NCBI GenBank assembly: GCA_001768965.1
Contig: MEMY01000102.1
Location: 1-26,961 of the forward strand
Origin: an archaeon RBG_16_50_20
Lineage (GTDB): Archaea > Thermoproteota > Bathyarchaeia > 40CM-2-53-6
Reading direction: 5' to 3'
Length of the DNA: 26,961 nucleotides
In this document: positions 7,487 through 14,673 of the stretch, piece after piece
Layout of the letters: each line of letters opens with the position of its first letter
Position numbering within the stretch: the first letter of the stretch is position 1
The notes under the pieces: generated by a model
Databases searched by the model: none
What the model was told of the DNA's origin: nothing
The model's input: only the letters and a program-made list of their open reading frames with translations
Program-made: the position numbers and the translations under genes

Positions 7487-7575
7487 TGCGATGACTAATT
7501 TGTACCTGAAGTCGGCCGTAAGTCAAGCCCCGACTTTATCTTAGGCATCCGCCGACAGATAAGTCCAAGCGAACG

Positions 7576-8031
7576 GTGGAAGGATTGCAGAGGGAGCGTG
7601 CAGTACAATCAGTGGAGATAAGCACTATCGCGCACGCTACCGACGACCTTGCAAAAGTGGAGGCCGCACTAAGGTCAATTCTTCCTGAGTCGCTCAGAGC
7701 GCGAGAGATCTTCACTCGAAGATACTTGCAAGGTCACCACGGGAACCCCATCACAACATTCGATGCTAGGCTCACGAAACTAGGCGATGTGGAAGATTTC
7801 ACGCGGCATTTCATGAAGCACATGTCAAGGAGCGAGAAGTTGTCTATAGAACGCGATCTGGACTTACACTCGGACGAGGAGGGCAACCTGTTCATACGCG
7901 TTGACAAGCAGCAGGCATTTCGGGGAATTGTTGAGGTCGGCGACGAGGATCCCATTAGAGTGAGGTTCAAATTTAGTCGATTCAGCGGAAAACCAGAGGA
8001 GCTAATGAAAGAGTTCTTGGAGTCGGAGTAG
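7576..8031 (+). CDS. Exosome-associated RNA-binding protein (COG1325 / DUF54 type)
   Basis: A protein of up to 151 residues resembling the archaeal COG1325 family, predicted RNA-binding proteins found in the exosome superoperon. Recognisable stretches are ISTIAHATDDLAKVEAAL, AREIFTRRYLQGHHGNPI and LDLHSDEEGNLFIRVDKQQA, and the length is usual. Three starts are possible in frame: GTG 7576, TTG 7585 with GGTGGAAGGA immediately before it, and GTG 7612 directly before the conserved ISTIAHAT. TTG 7585 has the best ribosome binding site. It is followed directly by the RNase P subunit Rpp30, whose reading frame starts at or just after this gene's TAG. The biochemical function is unproven; it may help bring RNA to the exosome or act in rRNA processing. 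Confidence 0.85.
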   Translation: MEGLQRERAVQSVEISTIAHATDDLAKVEAALRSILPESLRAREIFTRRYLQGHHGNPITTFDARLTKLGDVEDFTRHFMKHMSRSEKLSIERDLDLHSDEEGNLFIRVDKQQAFRGIVEVGDEDPIRVRFKFSRFSGKPEELMKEFLESE

Positions 8032-8032
8032 C

Positions 8033-8743
8033 CTGACTGCTTTCGTTGACCTACACGTTCTGCCTAGAGTGGATGACGAGAACTCTTCGCGGAGAATGGC
8101 TGAAGTCTTAAAGTTAGCGGGTTACTCAGCAGTTGGGTTGACGATCCCTACCGGTTTGATGCGGGACCGGGTTTCTTCTTTGCGACGGCTCTTTGAAGAC
8201 CAAGGAATAGAGACATTCCTTCGGGTCGATGTGGTATCCGGCTCACGCGGAGAATTACTTCGACTCCTGAGAAGGGTCAGGAGTGGATTTGACATAGTGG
8301 CAGTCAAATGCATCAACCAAGGAGTTGCTTCAGTAGCATGCAGGGACAGGCGAGTCGATGTGGTATTCTTCGATCCGAACCAGCGCAGCATTAGGTTCAG
8401 CCATGCATACGCTAATCTCCTGCGCGGAGCTCTTGAATTCAATGTAGTGTCGAGCCTGCTCGGAACAACTTCCTATGAGACTCATTCCAGGTTGGCCAAG
8501 GAAGCATCCATATCTCGAGAGCACAACACTAGGGTCGTTTTGTCCAGCGGGTCCACGTCGCCCGAAAAAGTCAGAAGTCCCATGCAGGTTTCGGCTATGG
8601 GAAAGGCGATCGGATTGTCGAGAGAGCAGAGCCTTCGAGGAGTGTCTGAGAATCCTGAATCGATCGTCCAGCGCAACGCGGAACGACGATCGCCCGCATA
8701 TATTGAAGAAGGAGTAAGAATCGTCGCACCGAAGGCTCGATGA
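8033..8743 (+). CDS. rnp3: Ribonuclease P protein component 3 (Rpp30), apparent CTG start
   Basis: A protein subunit of RNase P, which matures the 5' end of tRNAs. The body follows the Rpp30 TIM-barrel pattern: MAEVLKLAGYSAVGLTIP, LRVDVVSGSRGEL, FDIVAVKC, RRVDVVFFDP, RFSHAYANLLRGALEFN, and VVLSSGSTSPEKVRSP near the end. The first canonical start is GTG 8069, but the frame is open upstream and encodes FVDLHVLPR, the conserved first strand of the family. No ATG, GTG or TTG occurs between the in-frame TGA (8006-8008) and 8069. CTG 8033, two bases after the previous gene's TAG and 4 bases after GGAG at 8025-8028, is the best candidate and is used here. It ends 6 bases before rnp2. Confidence 0.88.
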   Translation: MTAFVDLHVLPRVDDENSSRRMAEVLKLAGYSAVGLTIPTGLMRDRVSSLRRLFEDQGIETFLRVDVVSGSRGELLRLLRRVRSGFDIVAVKCINQGVASVACRDRRVDVVFFDPNQRSIRFSHAYANLLRGALEFNVVSSLLGTTSYETHSRLAKEASISREHNTRVVLSSGSTSPEKVRSPMQVSAMGKAIGLSREQSLRGVSENPESIVQRNAERRSPAYIEEGVRIVAPKAR

Positions 8744-8749
8744 CCCGAG

Positions 8750-9058
8750 ATGACGAAACGCTACGTTTTGGTCAAAGTAATCTCCAAACGAACACTCTCG
8801 GGCGAGCAATTCGGGTCTGCTTTGATGGATTCGGTTCGAAGGTATTTTGGTGAGTTTGGTTTGGCGCGGGTTGCCCCGAAAATGATACGCTTTGACGCGA
8901 CCAAATCGGAGGCGATCGTCGCCTGCAACAGAGAGGGAACCGAGGATTTGCAGGCAGCCATTGGATTGATATCAGACACTCCTGAAGCAGCGATAACTGC
9001 AATTACCATGCGGGTTTCTGGCACGATTAAGAGCCTGAGACGAAGGCAACGTTTTTGA
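8750..9058 (+). CDS. rnp2: Ribonuclease P protein component 2 (Pop5)
   Basis: A 102-residue Pop5 homologue that pairs with Rpp30 to activate the RNase P RNA. The start KRYVLVKVIS, then LMDSVRRYFGEFGLARV and MIRFDATKSEAIVACNR, fit the alpha-beta RNP-like fold of Pop5, and the C-terminal TMRVSGTIKSLRRRQRF matches the conserved 'vSGTIkslr' ending. The length is normal or slightly short. The ATG lies 6 bases after the rnp3 stop, so the two partners are probably made together. The rnp3-rnp2-psmA-SBDS order is the standard archaeal superoperon arrangement. Confidence 0.92.
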   Translation: MTKRYVLVKVISKRTLSGEQFGSALMDSVRRYFGEFGLARVAPKMIRFDATKSEAIVACNREGTEDLQAAIGLISDTPEAAITAITMRVSGTIKSLRRRQRF

Positions 9059-9263
9059 TTCTGACAACGCAGTAGTAGATGGGGATGAAGAAGCCAGTCC
9101 CAGTCAGATCTTTTTGCTGAAGAAATGAATTGCTCTGCGACGGGCGGACCCACATTAGCGCCACTGGTGTATGACAGGCCAAGTCGAGTCATACGGCTGA
9201 AAGTGACTCGATATTTCCGAACTCAGTCACAAATCTGCGTGGGGACTGCGCGCAAGTAAAGGG

Positions 9264-9270
9264 TTTTATT
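9264..9270 (+). promoter_or_regulatory. TATA-like box upstream of the proteasome alpha gene
   Basis: TTTTATT, preceded by the purine-rich AAGTAAAGGG that could serve as a BRE, lies about 51 bases before the TTG at 9318. A start of transcription near 9293 would leave a leader containing GTGAGGT (9304-9310) as ribosome binding site. It gives psmA-SBDS a promoter separate from rnp3-rnp2. The remaining bases of the 259-base spacer (9059-9317) show no other clear feature. Confidence 0.5.
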
Positions 9271-9317
9271 GGAGAAATCTACTGAAAGGGAGGAATTTCA
9301 TTCGTGAGGTATCTGTA

Positions 9318-10064
9318 TTGTCAATGTTTGCTGTCCCCGGCGCTTATGATCGTGCGATAACGGTATTTTCACCTGATGGGCGGTTGTTTCAAGTTGAGTA
9401 TGCATCGGAAACGGTGAAGCGTGGAGCTACTGTCCTGGGTATCGCGTGCCCTGATGGTGTCGTGTTGGCCGCTGAAGAGAGGGCGACTTCCAAGCTTCAG
9501 GATCCAACCTTCATGTGGAAGATTTTCCAGATTGACGAACACGTTGGAGCAGCGGTTGCTGGACTGAGCTGCGACGCTCACATTCTGGTCGACCAAGCAC
9601 GAGTGTATGCGCAGTCGAACAGGCTTCTATATGATGAGCCGATTGATGTTGAGATTCTGACGAGAAGGATTGGTGAAATCAAGCAGCTCTACACTCAGCA
9701 TGCAGGCGTACGCCCCTTCGGAATCTCGATTCTCTTCGGCGGTTTGGATCGGAAGGGCAGTAGGCTTTTCTGGACTGACCCAAGCGGAGCTTTTCTAGCG
9801 TACAAGGCTTGGGGGATAGGTGCCGGTGGGGATGCGGCGAACGAGATTCTCGAAGCCGAATACAAGGACACGATGAACCTTGATGATGCTGTTCTATTAT
9901 CGCTCAAATGCATGAGTAAGGTCTTGGAGGAGAAGATCGACGCTCAGAAGATCAGGATTGCAGTTGTTCCCAACAGCACTAAGAAATTTGCTAAACTCAC
10001 TCAAGAAGACGTGGAGAAACATCTGAAACGGCTGGATTCCTCCAAAAAGGCCGTTAGCAAATGA
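9318..10064 (+). CDS. psmA: Proteasome subunit alpha
   Basis: A 248-residue outer-ring subunit of the 20S proteasome. The N-terminus GAYDRAITVFSPDGRLFQVE is the gating and H0 helix signature of alpha subunits, followed by RGATVLGIACPDGVVLAAEE, GLSCDAHILVDQAR and GISILFGGLD. There is no propeptide or catalytic N-terminal Thr, as expected for alpha. The TTG at 9318 has GTGAGGT 7 bases upstream; an ATG two codons later would be 13 bases from it, so TTG is preferred. It overlaps SBDS by four bases (ATGA), indicating translational coupling. No beta subunit is in the window. Confidence 0.97.
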   Translation: MSMFAVPGAYDRAITVFSPDGRLFQVEYASETVKRGATVLGIACPDGVVLAAEERATSKLQDPTFMWKIFQIDEHVGAAVAGLSCDAHILVDQARVYAQSNRLLYDEPIDVEILTRRIGEIKQLYTQHAGVRPFGISILFGGLDRKGSRLFWTDPSGAFLAYKAWGIGAGGDAANEILEAEYKDTMNLDDAVLLSLKCMSKVLEEKIDAQKIRIAVVPNSTKKFAKLTQEDVEKHLKRLDSSKKAVSK

Positions 10065-10750
10065 GTGAAAAGTTCACCACTGCGCGCATTACAAGAACCG
10101 GAGAAAAGTTCGAGATTCTAGTCAAACCTGAACTAGCACTAGATTACAAGATGGGTAAGCCTCTCGGCATATCACAGATTCTAGTTATTGACGAGATTTA
10201 CAGCGACGCGAGTAAGGGGACTCGCGCGTCGGAGGAGAAACTAGAGAAGGCTTTCGCCTCAACTGACGCGGTCAAGATCGCGGAGGAGATCATGAAGCAT
10301 GGCGAACTTCAGCTCACCACAGATCAACGAAGGCAGCTCGTTGAAGACAAGCGCAAGCAGATAGTTGCCTTCGTAAGCCGAAATTGCATCGACCCCCGAA
10401 CCGGCACACCCCATCCTCCAATACGCATTGAGCAAGCAATGAACCAAATCAAGCTCCAAATCGACCCTTTCAAGAGCGCTGACGAGCAGGCCAAAGATGT
10501 CATCGACGAACTACGTGCAATAATCCCGATCAAGATGGAGCAGATGCGGGTTGCGGTGAAGGTCCTTGCAGAGTTCTCCGCGAAAGGCTATGGGGCAATC
10601 AAAGGCTACGGAACGATCACGCGCGAAGAATGGCAAGCCGACGGCTCTCTTGTGGCCGTCGTGGAGATGCCCGCCGGGCTTTACGGCCCATTTGTTGAAA
10701 GACTAGGCAAGATAACCCAAGGCACAATTCAGACAAAGGTAATGAAGTAA
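10061..10750 (+). CDS. sbds: Ribosome maturation protein SBDS (Sdo1)
   Basis: A 229-residue homologue of the Shwachman-Bodian-Diamond protein, which works at a late step of large-subunit maturation. The N-terminal FYSH domain (about 1-90) is followed by the central helical domain with TTDQRRQLVEDKRKQIVAFV and the invariant CIDPRTGTPHPP, then a ferredoxin-like third domain (from about 160) with KGYGAIKGYG. Length and domain order are standard. Its ATG overlaps the psmA stop. In most archaea rrp4 follows directly; here about 5 kb of unrelated genes intervene before rrp4 at 15710. Confidence 0.97.
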   Translation: MSEKFTTARITRTGEKFEILVKPELALDYKMGKPLGISQILVIDEIYSDASKGTRASEEKLEKAFASTDAVKIAEEIMKHGELQLTTDQRRQLVEDKRKQIVAFVSRNCIDPRTGTPHPPIRIEQAMNQIKLQIDPFKSADEQAKDVIDELRAIIPIKMEQMRVAVKVLAEFSAKGYGAIKGYGTITREEWQADGSLVAVVEMPAGLYGPFVERLGKITQGTIQTKVMK

Positions 10751-10836
10751 GTCTTCTTGCGCTCGTTGTGAACGCCACTTTTCTCCCAGTCGACTAGTTC
10801 AAACGCAAAGCCTTTTCTAGGAGTCAGCTGGACGCT

Positions 10837-12804
10837 TTGCGGATTTCTATGAGTTCCCATTGTCGGCAGTTGCGTCTGACGCTAATGACTTTGACCCTAT
10901 TGAGCCTGACATTGCTAAGCGCCCCGGGCATATCGGTCGCTACATCGACAAGTGTTGGCCGATCCGTCGATGTTCCGATCAAGGTGGTTCTGGTAGGTTT
11001 TGACCAGAGTGCCGTAGATCTTTCATATCTTGCCTGGAGTGGCGACAGCAGAAATCTTCCTAGCTCCGTTGTCAATGTTGACCTAATCAGTGGAAACACA
11101 ACGGGCGTTGTCTATCATCCAAAGTATGACGTATCATTTGCCTCAAGCAGTTTCACAAACAGTCTGGTTGCTTATTTGGAGTCAATCGGGAGAGAGTTCA
11201 ATGCAACGAACCCCTGGTTCGGTCAGTATCAGTACCTGGAAAACTCTGACTATTACACCAGCGTACCCATGCCCGTAGAATACGTTGTATATGATGCGAA
11301 TTCCGTCGAGGAATGGTTGTGGAATCAGGCTCAGGAAGTCGGAGGATATCCCGATAACGGATGGACGATCATACTGGCAGACTTGCACGACCTTCCCTCA
11401 ATATCTTGGGAGGATGTGGCAGCATTCAAAGCCAGCAATGGTGAAGTGCTGCCGAAAAACAAGCCCCACTATTACGGTATCTCGCACACAGACACCGACT
11501 TGGGGTACAACTTACGCTTCCGAGACTACATGAACGCGTGGGGTGGTCACCACAGAATGTGGTTCGTTGATGTCAGCGCGGGGCCCGTCTTCAACTCCGA
11601 ATGGGTTGACCTGCCTTTACAGGTGGTCATAGAGGATAACCAGATCAACCTCAGGTCTGATTTCGGTAAGACATGGTTGACGGAATATCTTGCCGACTAC
11701 ATTTGGGAGGCTACCTACAACTTCGTCGCGCCGAACTTCGTCTACTTTCCGCAGTACGCAGCTAATTACGAGATAGACGTCTTCGTGTTCGACGACCGAA
11801 CGCGGGCAGAGAAACAAGAGGTTCCCATTGAGAACACTGTGAACAAGGATGCGATGCTTGCTGCTTGGCAGGAGCTGGTACCCTACTCAAGCGTGACGGT
11901 GAACCTGAAGATACAAGACGTCCCTGCTCCACTGCATGATGTCATTCAGTCAAGCTACAAATACACAGATTCATGGATCCTAGGAGCGATCTTCGGACAA
12001 CCTGAGCAATACGGCGTAGTCGACCTCAGGCCCGTCTACAAGTATGTAATGGACGATTTCGATTCTCTTGCCCCGAATGTGAAACCTGCTCACGGTGAGA
12101 GCTACGGGCTCTTCGATCGTGAAATGGTTAGCGGAAAGATGACAATCCCCGTCTTTGCCTTCGCCTTTTCCGAGCAAACTTATTTCTCTTACACATACAA
12201 GTGGTTCATCGGCGACACTGACTGGGAAACGGGTGCTCTTCTCGGAATTGCGCTTCCTGAAGCAGCTTTCGTCTCGCTAAACCAGTGGACGTTCACACGC
12301 GGCAACTATGTCGACCCACCGCAGCCCGACAGAGGGCTAGGTTTCACTCAAACTATCATACATGAAGTTGGCCACGAGTTTGGCTTGATGCATCCTCACC
12401 AGTACGGGGATATTGGTGACTTCACAGTGAGTCCGATGGGATACTTCACAGATGACTACAAGTTTGGCGTAATAGACAAGGACGCGCTTCAGCGCGCTCA
12501 TGTCGACCAGCTCTATATGGAAACTGAGAACTTGCTAAACCAAATGCCCGCGAACTCCAATGCCGCAGGACAGGTTCAAAGCAAACTAGCTGAGGCGGAG
12601 TCATTGTACGCTCAGATGAACTATTCTGCGGCGATTCAGCCGGTCCTTGCCGCCTATGATCTTGCCCTACAGATGGAACAGAGCACCGCAAGCGCGGCCG
12701 CACAAACGCCAATCATTTACCTTGTCACGGGAATCGTCGTGGGCGTGATTTTGGGCCTAGCAATTGCAATGGTTCTGAAGCGCAGAAAGAAATCGAAGCG
12801 GTAG
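10837..12804 (+). CDS. Secreted, membrane-anchored metzincin-like zinc metalloprotease
   Basis: A protein of about 655 residues. An N-terminal signal peptide (basic CRQLR, then a Leu/Thr-rich hydrophobic stretch to about residue 35) directs export. Residues 36-500 form a large extracellular region rich in aromatics, without a family I recognise. HEVGHEFGLMH at 509-519 is the metzincin zinc site HExxHxxGxxH, with a further His521, and SPMGYF at 532-537 supplies the Met-turn. A helical region (575-615) leads to a transmembrane helix at about 626-647 and a cytoplasmic KRRKKSKR tail. The active site would thus lie outside the cell near the membrane. TTG 10837 or ATG 10849 could be the start; neither has a well-spaced ribosome binding site. 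Substrate unknown. Confidence 0.85.
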   Translation: MRISMSSHCRQLRLTLMTLTLLSLTLLSAPGISVATSTSVGRSVDVPIKVVLVGFDQSAVDLSYLAWSGDSRNLPSSVVNVDLISGNTTGVVYHPKYDVSFASSSFTNSLVAYLESIGREFNATNPWFGQYQYLENSDYYTSVPMPVEYVVYDANSVEEWLWNQAQEVGGYPDNGWTIILADLHDLPSISWEDVAAFKASNGEVLPKNKPHYYGISHTDTDLGYNLRFRDYMNAWGGHHRMWFVDVSAGPVFNSEWVDLPLQVVIEDNQINLRSDFGKTWLTEYLADYIWEATYNFVAPNFVYFPQYAANYEIDVFVFDDRTRAEKQEVPIENTVNKDAMLAAWQELVPYSSVTVNLKIQDVPAPLHDVIQSSYKYTDSWILGAIFGQPEQYGVVDLRPVYKYVMDDFDSLAPNVKPAHGESYGLFDREMVSGKMTIPVFAFAFSEQTYFSYTYKWFIGDTDWETGALLGIALPEAAFVSLNQWTFTRGNYVDPPQPDRGLGFTQTIIHEVGHEFGLMHPHQYGDIGDFTVSPMGYFTDDYKFGVIDKDALQRAHVDQLYMETENLLNQMPANSNAAGQVQSKLAEAESLYAQMNYSAAIQPVLAAYDLALQMEQSTASAAAQTPIIYLVTGIVVGVILGLAIAMVLKRRKKSKR

Positions 12805-12830
12805 TTGTCCTCCAATTTCATGTCTCTGCC

Positions 12831-12836
12831 TTTTTT
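12831..12836 (+). terminator. T-run terminator after the metalloprotease gene
   Basis: Six T residues, framed as GCC-T6-GGC, lie 27 bases after the TAG of the protease gene. Archaeal RNA polymerase stops at U-rich tracts, so this is a likely terminator in the convergent spacer before the cupredoxin gene. Confidence 0.5.
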
Positions 12837-12936
12837 GGCTGCGACTAGCCAAAGTATATGTAGCAAAGTCAAAGCCGAAAAAGGTGCTCCCACTAATTCT
12901 GGATAAAAGAAAGTAACGTCTGTGTTATTTGGCAGC

Positions 12937-12952
12937 GATCGCTTCGGCGATC
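12937..12952. repeat. Hairpin with UUCG tetraloop in the convergent spacer
   Basis: GATCGC, loop TTCG, GCGATC: a perfect six-base-pair stem with a UUCG tetraloop, readable from the plus strand. It lies between the 3' ends of the protease gene (plus) and the cupredoxin gene (minus). A second small inverted repeat, CCACT-CA-AGTGG, is at 13002-13013, just after the cupredoxin stop. Both may stabilise or end transcripts; this is inference. Confidence 0.5.
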
Positions 12953-12984
12953 ATGCGGGCCGCAGCTTCAGTTTGAACCGGTTA

Positions 12985-13013
12985 TTTCGTGTGTGCGCGT
13001 ACCACTCAAGTGG
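12985..13013. repeat. GTGTG-rich element, copy 1 (partial)
   Basis: TTTCGTGTGTG at 12985-12995 also begins the two complete palindromic elements near 14674 and 15165. Here the right arm is missing and is replaced by the inverted repeat CCACT-CA-AGTGG, whose CCACT resembles the CCA/TGG inner bases of the other copies. It is probably a degenerate member of the same repeat family. Confidence 0.35.
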
Positions 13014-13021
13014 CTGGCAAG

Positions 13022-13675
13022 TCAGCTGACGCGGTCTGTCTTCTTCCTGCTGGCAGATATTGAAAGCGCTATGGCAACTATAGAGAGAATGATGGCTGCA
13101 GCGCTCAGTGCGAGTAGAACTGAGATTTGGCTTGAGAGGGTATCCAGTGCAGCCTTTTGTTGTGACATCTGGTCATTCACGGAGGAGACGAGTGATTGCA
13201 CTTGGTCATCGAGCGTCTTCACTTGGGCTGACAGATCGGCTGAAGGGAGAGCGTTGACTATGAAGTTGCCTTCCATCCCACGTTGTCTGTGGGTTGTCAT
13301 GCCTGGAGCACCGACACTGCAATAGTACTTGAATGTTCCCGGGAAGTTTGCGACCAACTCCACTGTGGTCGTGTTCCCTACGTTCCTAATCCTTGCTGAT
13401 TTCACGTTGTAGGGTGAAGGCGAGCTCGCGTCCAGCACCCAATCGTGATTGACGGTGTCGTTGCTGATCAGAGTTAGTCTGACAGTGTCGCCCTGATTGA
13501 CAACTATGTCTGGTCCGCCTTGGGTTCCATTGTAGCCAAACCTAACCATGTAAAGCGCCATCTGCCTCACTTGAGGGGACGCTTGTTGTGCCTGAACTTG
13601 GCTGTAGCCATTTGCGGTCAGCACAGTTGTCAATACAGCCATTATGGTTAACAGGGAAGCTAATTTCGAAGTCAT
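13022..13675 (-). CDS. Membrane-anchored cupredoxin (type-1 copper protein)
   Basis: A 217-residue exported electron-transfer protein. It has a signal peptide (1 to about 28), a plastocyanin-like domain (about 36-142), a coiled-coil stalk (about 145-183), one transmembrane helix (about 185-207) and a short basic tail (RKK). All four type-1 copper ligands are present: His77 (VNHDW), Cys119 (YYCSV), His129 (THRQRG) and Met134 (GMEG). It would sit on the outside of the membrane carrying electrons near a respiratory enzyme. The loop CSVGAPGMTTH is longer than in common plastocyanins. It shares a palindromic TATA box with the divergent gene at 13737; the start lies about 28 bases from that box, implying a leaderless message. 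The electron partner is unknown. Confidence 0.9.
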   Translation of the reverse strand: MTSKLASLLTIMAVLTTVLTANGYSQVQAQQASPQVRQMALYMVRFGYNGTQGGPDIVVNQGDTVRLTLISNDTVNHDWVLDASSPSPYNVKSARIRNVGNTTTVELVANFPGTFKYYCSVGAPGMTTHRQRGMEGNFIVNALPSADLSAQVKTLDDQVQSLVSSVNDQMSQQKAALDTLSSQISVLLALSAAAIILSIVAIALSISASRKKTDRVS

Positions 13676-13698
13676 GGAACCCGAGTCAGTTCACTGAT

Positions 13699-13708
13699 GA
13701 TATATATC
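13699..13708. promoter_or_regulatory. Palindromic TATA box shared by two divergent genes
   Basis: GATATATATC is a perfect palindrome in the 61-base gap between the cupredoxin gene (ATG at 13675, minus) and the membrane-protein gene (ATG at 13737, plus). It lies about 28 and 34 bases from the two starts, the right distance for leaderless or very short leaders in both directions. One TATA element may therefore serve both genes. Confidence 0.6.
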
Positions 13709-13736
13709 CGTTCTCCAAAATCTGCATAGGATTGCT

Positions 13737-14129
13737 ATGATACGGACTCTGTTGACTATTACGCTTCTGGTCTCAGCCGCTGTGGGCGCACAGATACTTC
13801 TAACTGATAGTGACCTCTGGGAGGCAGCGCCAAGCCATGCCTACGGACTAATAGGGTTCGTAGTCCTCGACCTGTTGGTTGCAGCGCTTACTCTCGCACG
13901 CCCAAGACTGGGCTCGTTATCTGCGATGGCATGGGCGCTAGTCAAATTCTTCATCATGCTGGGAGATATACTTACGGCGCGCAGCGTCGGCTTTGAAGAC
14001 TATGCTCAGTTCATGAATTACCTATTCAGCCTTTGGAACTTCGACACACTTCTAATTCTTCAACTTCTCGTAGCCCTTGTCGCGTACGGAGCATTTCGAA
14101 CCACCAAGCAAACGAAGACAACAGACTGA
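13737..14129 (+). CDS. Small four-helix membrane protein, function unknown
   Basis: A 130-residue protein, almost entirely hydrophobic, with four likely membrane helices at about 3-22, 36-55, 60-80 and 92-118 and a short hydrophilic C-terminus (RTTKQTKTTD). Conserved-looking features are the loop after helix 1 (DSDLWEAAPSHAYG) and KFFIMLGDILTA in helix 3. I do not recognise a family. It is transcribed divergently from the membrane-anchored cupredoxin, apparently from a shared TATA box, so the two may act together at the membrane, for example as an anchor or quinol-linked partner; this is inference from position only. The ATG has AGGA about 6 bases upstream. Confidence 0.75.
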   Translation: MIRTLLTITLLVSAAVGAQILLTDSDLWEAAPSHAYGLIGFVVLDLLVAALTLARPRLGSLSAMAWALVKFFIMLGDILTARSVGFEDYAQFMNYLFSLWNFDTLLILQLLVALVAYGAFRTTKQTKTTD

Positions 14130-14434
14130 ATTGACTTGTACCTAGACAGTGCGAGAGTACGGTTCGGAAGTATTTCTGGCCCAAGGCTGGGTTGACTATT
14201 GGGAAGTACTAGCGGCCGGTCTTGGGAATGGGCGTCTATAAGCTCCTTTACGAAGTATTGTAAGGTTTGACAGTTTCCTCCGCAAGCGCAACGAGGCGCA
14301 CCATCAACCACAGTTTAAGCATGGAAAACCCAGCAGAAAGAGACATCACAATCGAATACGCTAGCATCTTGGCTGCAGAATGATCGATGCGAGAAGAAGG
14401 TTGGCGGAGAGCAGCGCTTTCACACGCTGCCCTC
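14130..14434. other. Gene-free stretch after the four-helix protein
   Basis: About 300 bases with no convincing gene, RNA gene or promoter. The only open frames are short (a 20-codon frame at 14321-14383 without a ribosome binding site) or overlap the end of the membrane-protein gene on the other strand. No tRNA-like TTCGA arm or clear box C/D pair is seen. Confidence 0.4.
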
Positions 14435-14471
14435 AGGAATAGTTAGGCGTGAATTTACGCCTGGTATTCCT
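14435..14471. repeat. Two-part hairpin at the end of the micro-protein gene
   Basis: AGGAATA (14435-14441) pairs with TATTCCT (14465-14471), and inside it AGGCGT (14445-14450) pairs with ACGCCT (14457-14462) around the loop GAATTT. The bulges are GTT and GG. The structure covers the stop codon of the minus-strand micro-gene (14457-14455), so it could end or protect that transcript. Confidence 0.55.
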
Positions 14472-14541
14472 CAGCTACTCTCTCAGCACGGCTTGATTCA
14501 TCACCAATGCGCATCTTGACCTTACGTTTCTTGCTTGCCAA
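14455..14541 (-). CDS. 28-residue basic micro-protein
   Basis: A very short gene with complete signals. On the minus strand a TATA-like CCTTTTATG (14598-14590) is followed by GGAGGTG (14555-14549), a perfect match to the archaeal anti-Shine-Dalgarno, 7 bases before TTG 14541; an ATG two codons earlier (14547) would be too close to it. The product begins MASKKRKVKMRIGDE and ends ERVAEEYQA: a strongly basic first third, an acidic last third, no membrane segment. The same GGAGGTG-7-TTG layout precedes the neighbouring GYD gene. A hairpin spans the stop codon. The function is unknown; the basic head could bind RNA or DNA. That it is expressed is inferred from the signals. Confidence 0.55.
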   Translation of the reverse strand: MASKKRKVKMRIGDESSRAERVAEEYQA

Positions 14542-14548
14542 CCACATT

Positions 14549-14555
14549 CACCTCC
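14549..14555 (-). promoter_or_regulatory. Strong ribosome binding site of the micro-protein gene
   Basis: GGAGGTG on the minus strand, 7 bases before the TTG at 14541. Its strength and spacing are the main argument that this short frame is translated and that TTG rather than ATG 14547 is the start. Confidence 0.6.
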
Positions 14556-14589
14556 AAACTTCTAACAACCCGCACTAGGCGTCTGTCAG

Positions 14590-14598
14590 CATAAAAGG
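14590..14598 (-). promoter_or_regulatory. TATA-like box of the micro-protein gene
   Basis: CCTTTTATG on the minus strand. A transcription start about 25 bases on (near 14567) would give a leader of about 26 bases carrying the GGAGGTG site. Confidence 0.4.
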
Positions 14599-14673
14599 TC
14601 AGTTGGAGACAAAAGGAAAAGTGGAGAAAGTTCTACCATTCCACTCAGTTCAAATTTCGGTCGCTTGTTGCTT

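Noticed and set aside
9078..9125. Possible box C/D RNA (GGATGAAG followed by CTGA) upstream of psmA
   Set aside because: The C box does not match RTGATGA, no second C'/D pair is found, and the ends do not pair.
12925..12981. Short minus-strand frame reading PVQTEAAARMIAEAIAAK, which looks like a protein C-terminus
   Set aside because: It is only 18 codons between two stops, has no usable upstream start, and its apparent alanine pattern comes from the GATCGC hairpin.
14060..14311. 83-codon minus-strand frame with a CACGGNC stretch
   Set aside because: It overlaps the end of the four-helix protein gene, lacks a ribosome binding site, and its second half is the complement of that coding sequence.
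14321..14383. 20-codon plus-strand frame starting MENPAERD
   Set aside because: There is no ribosome binding site, no promoter at a sensible distance and no conserved feature.
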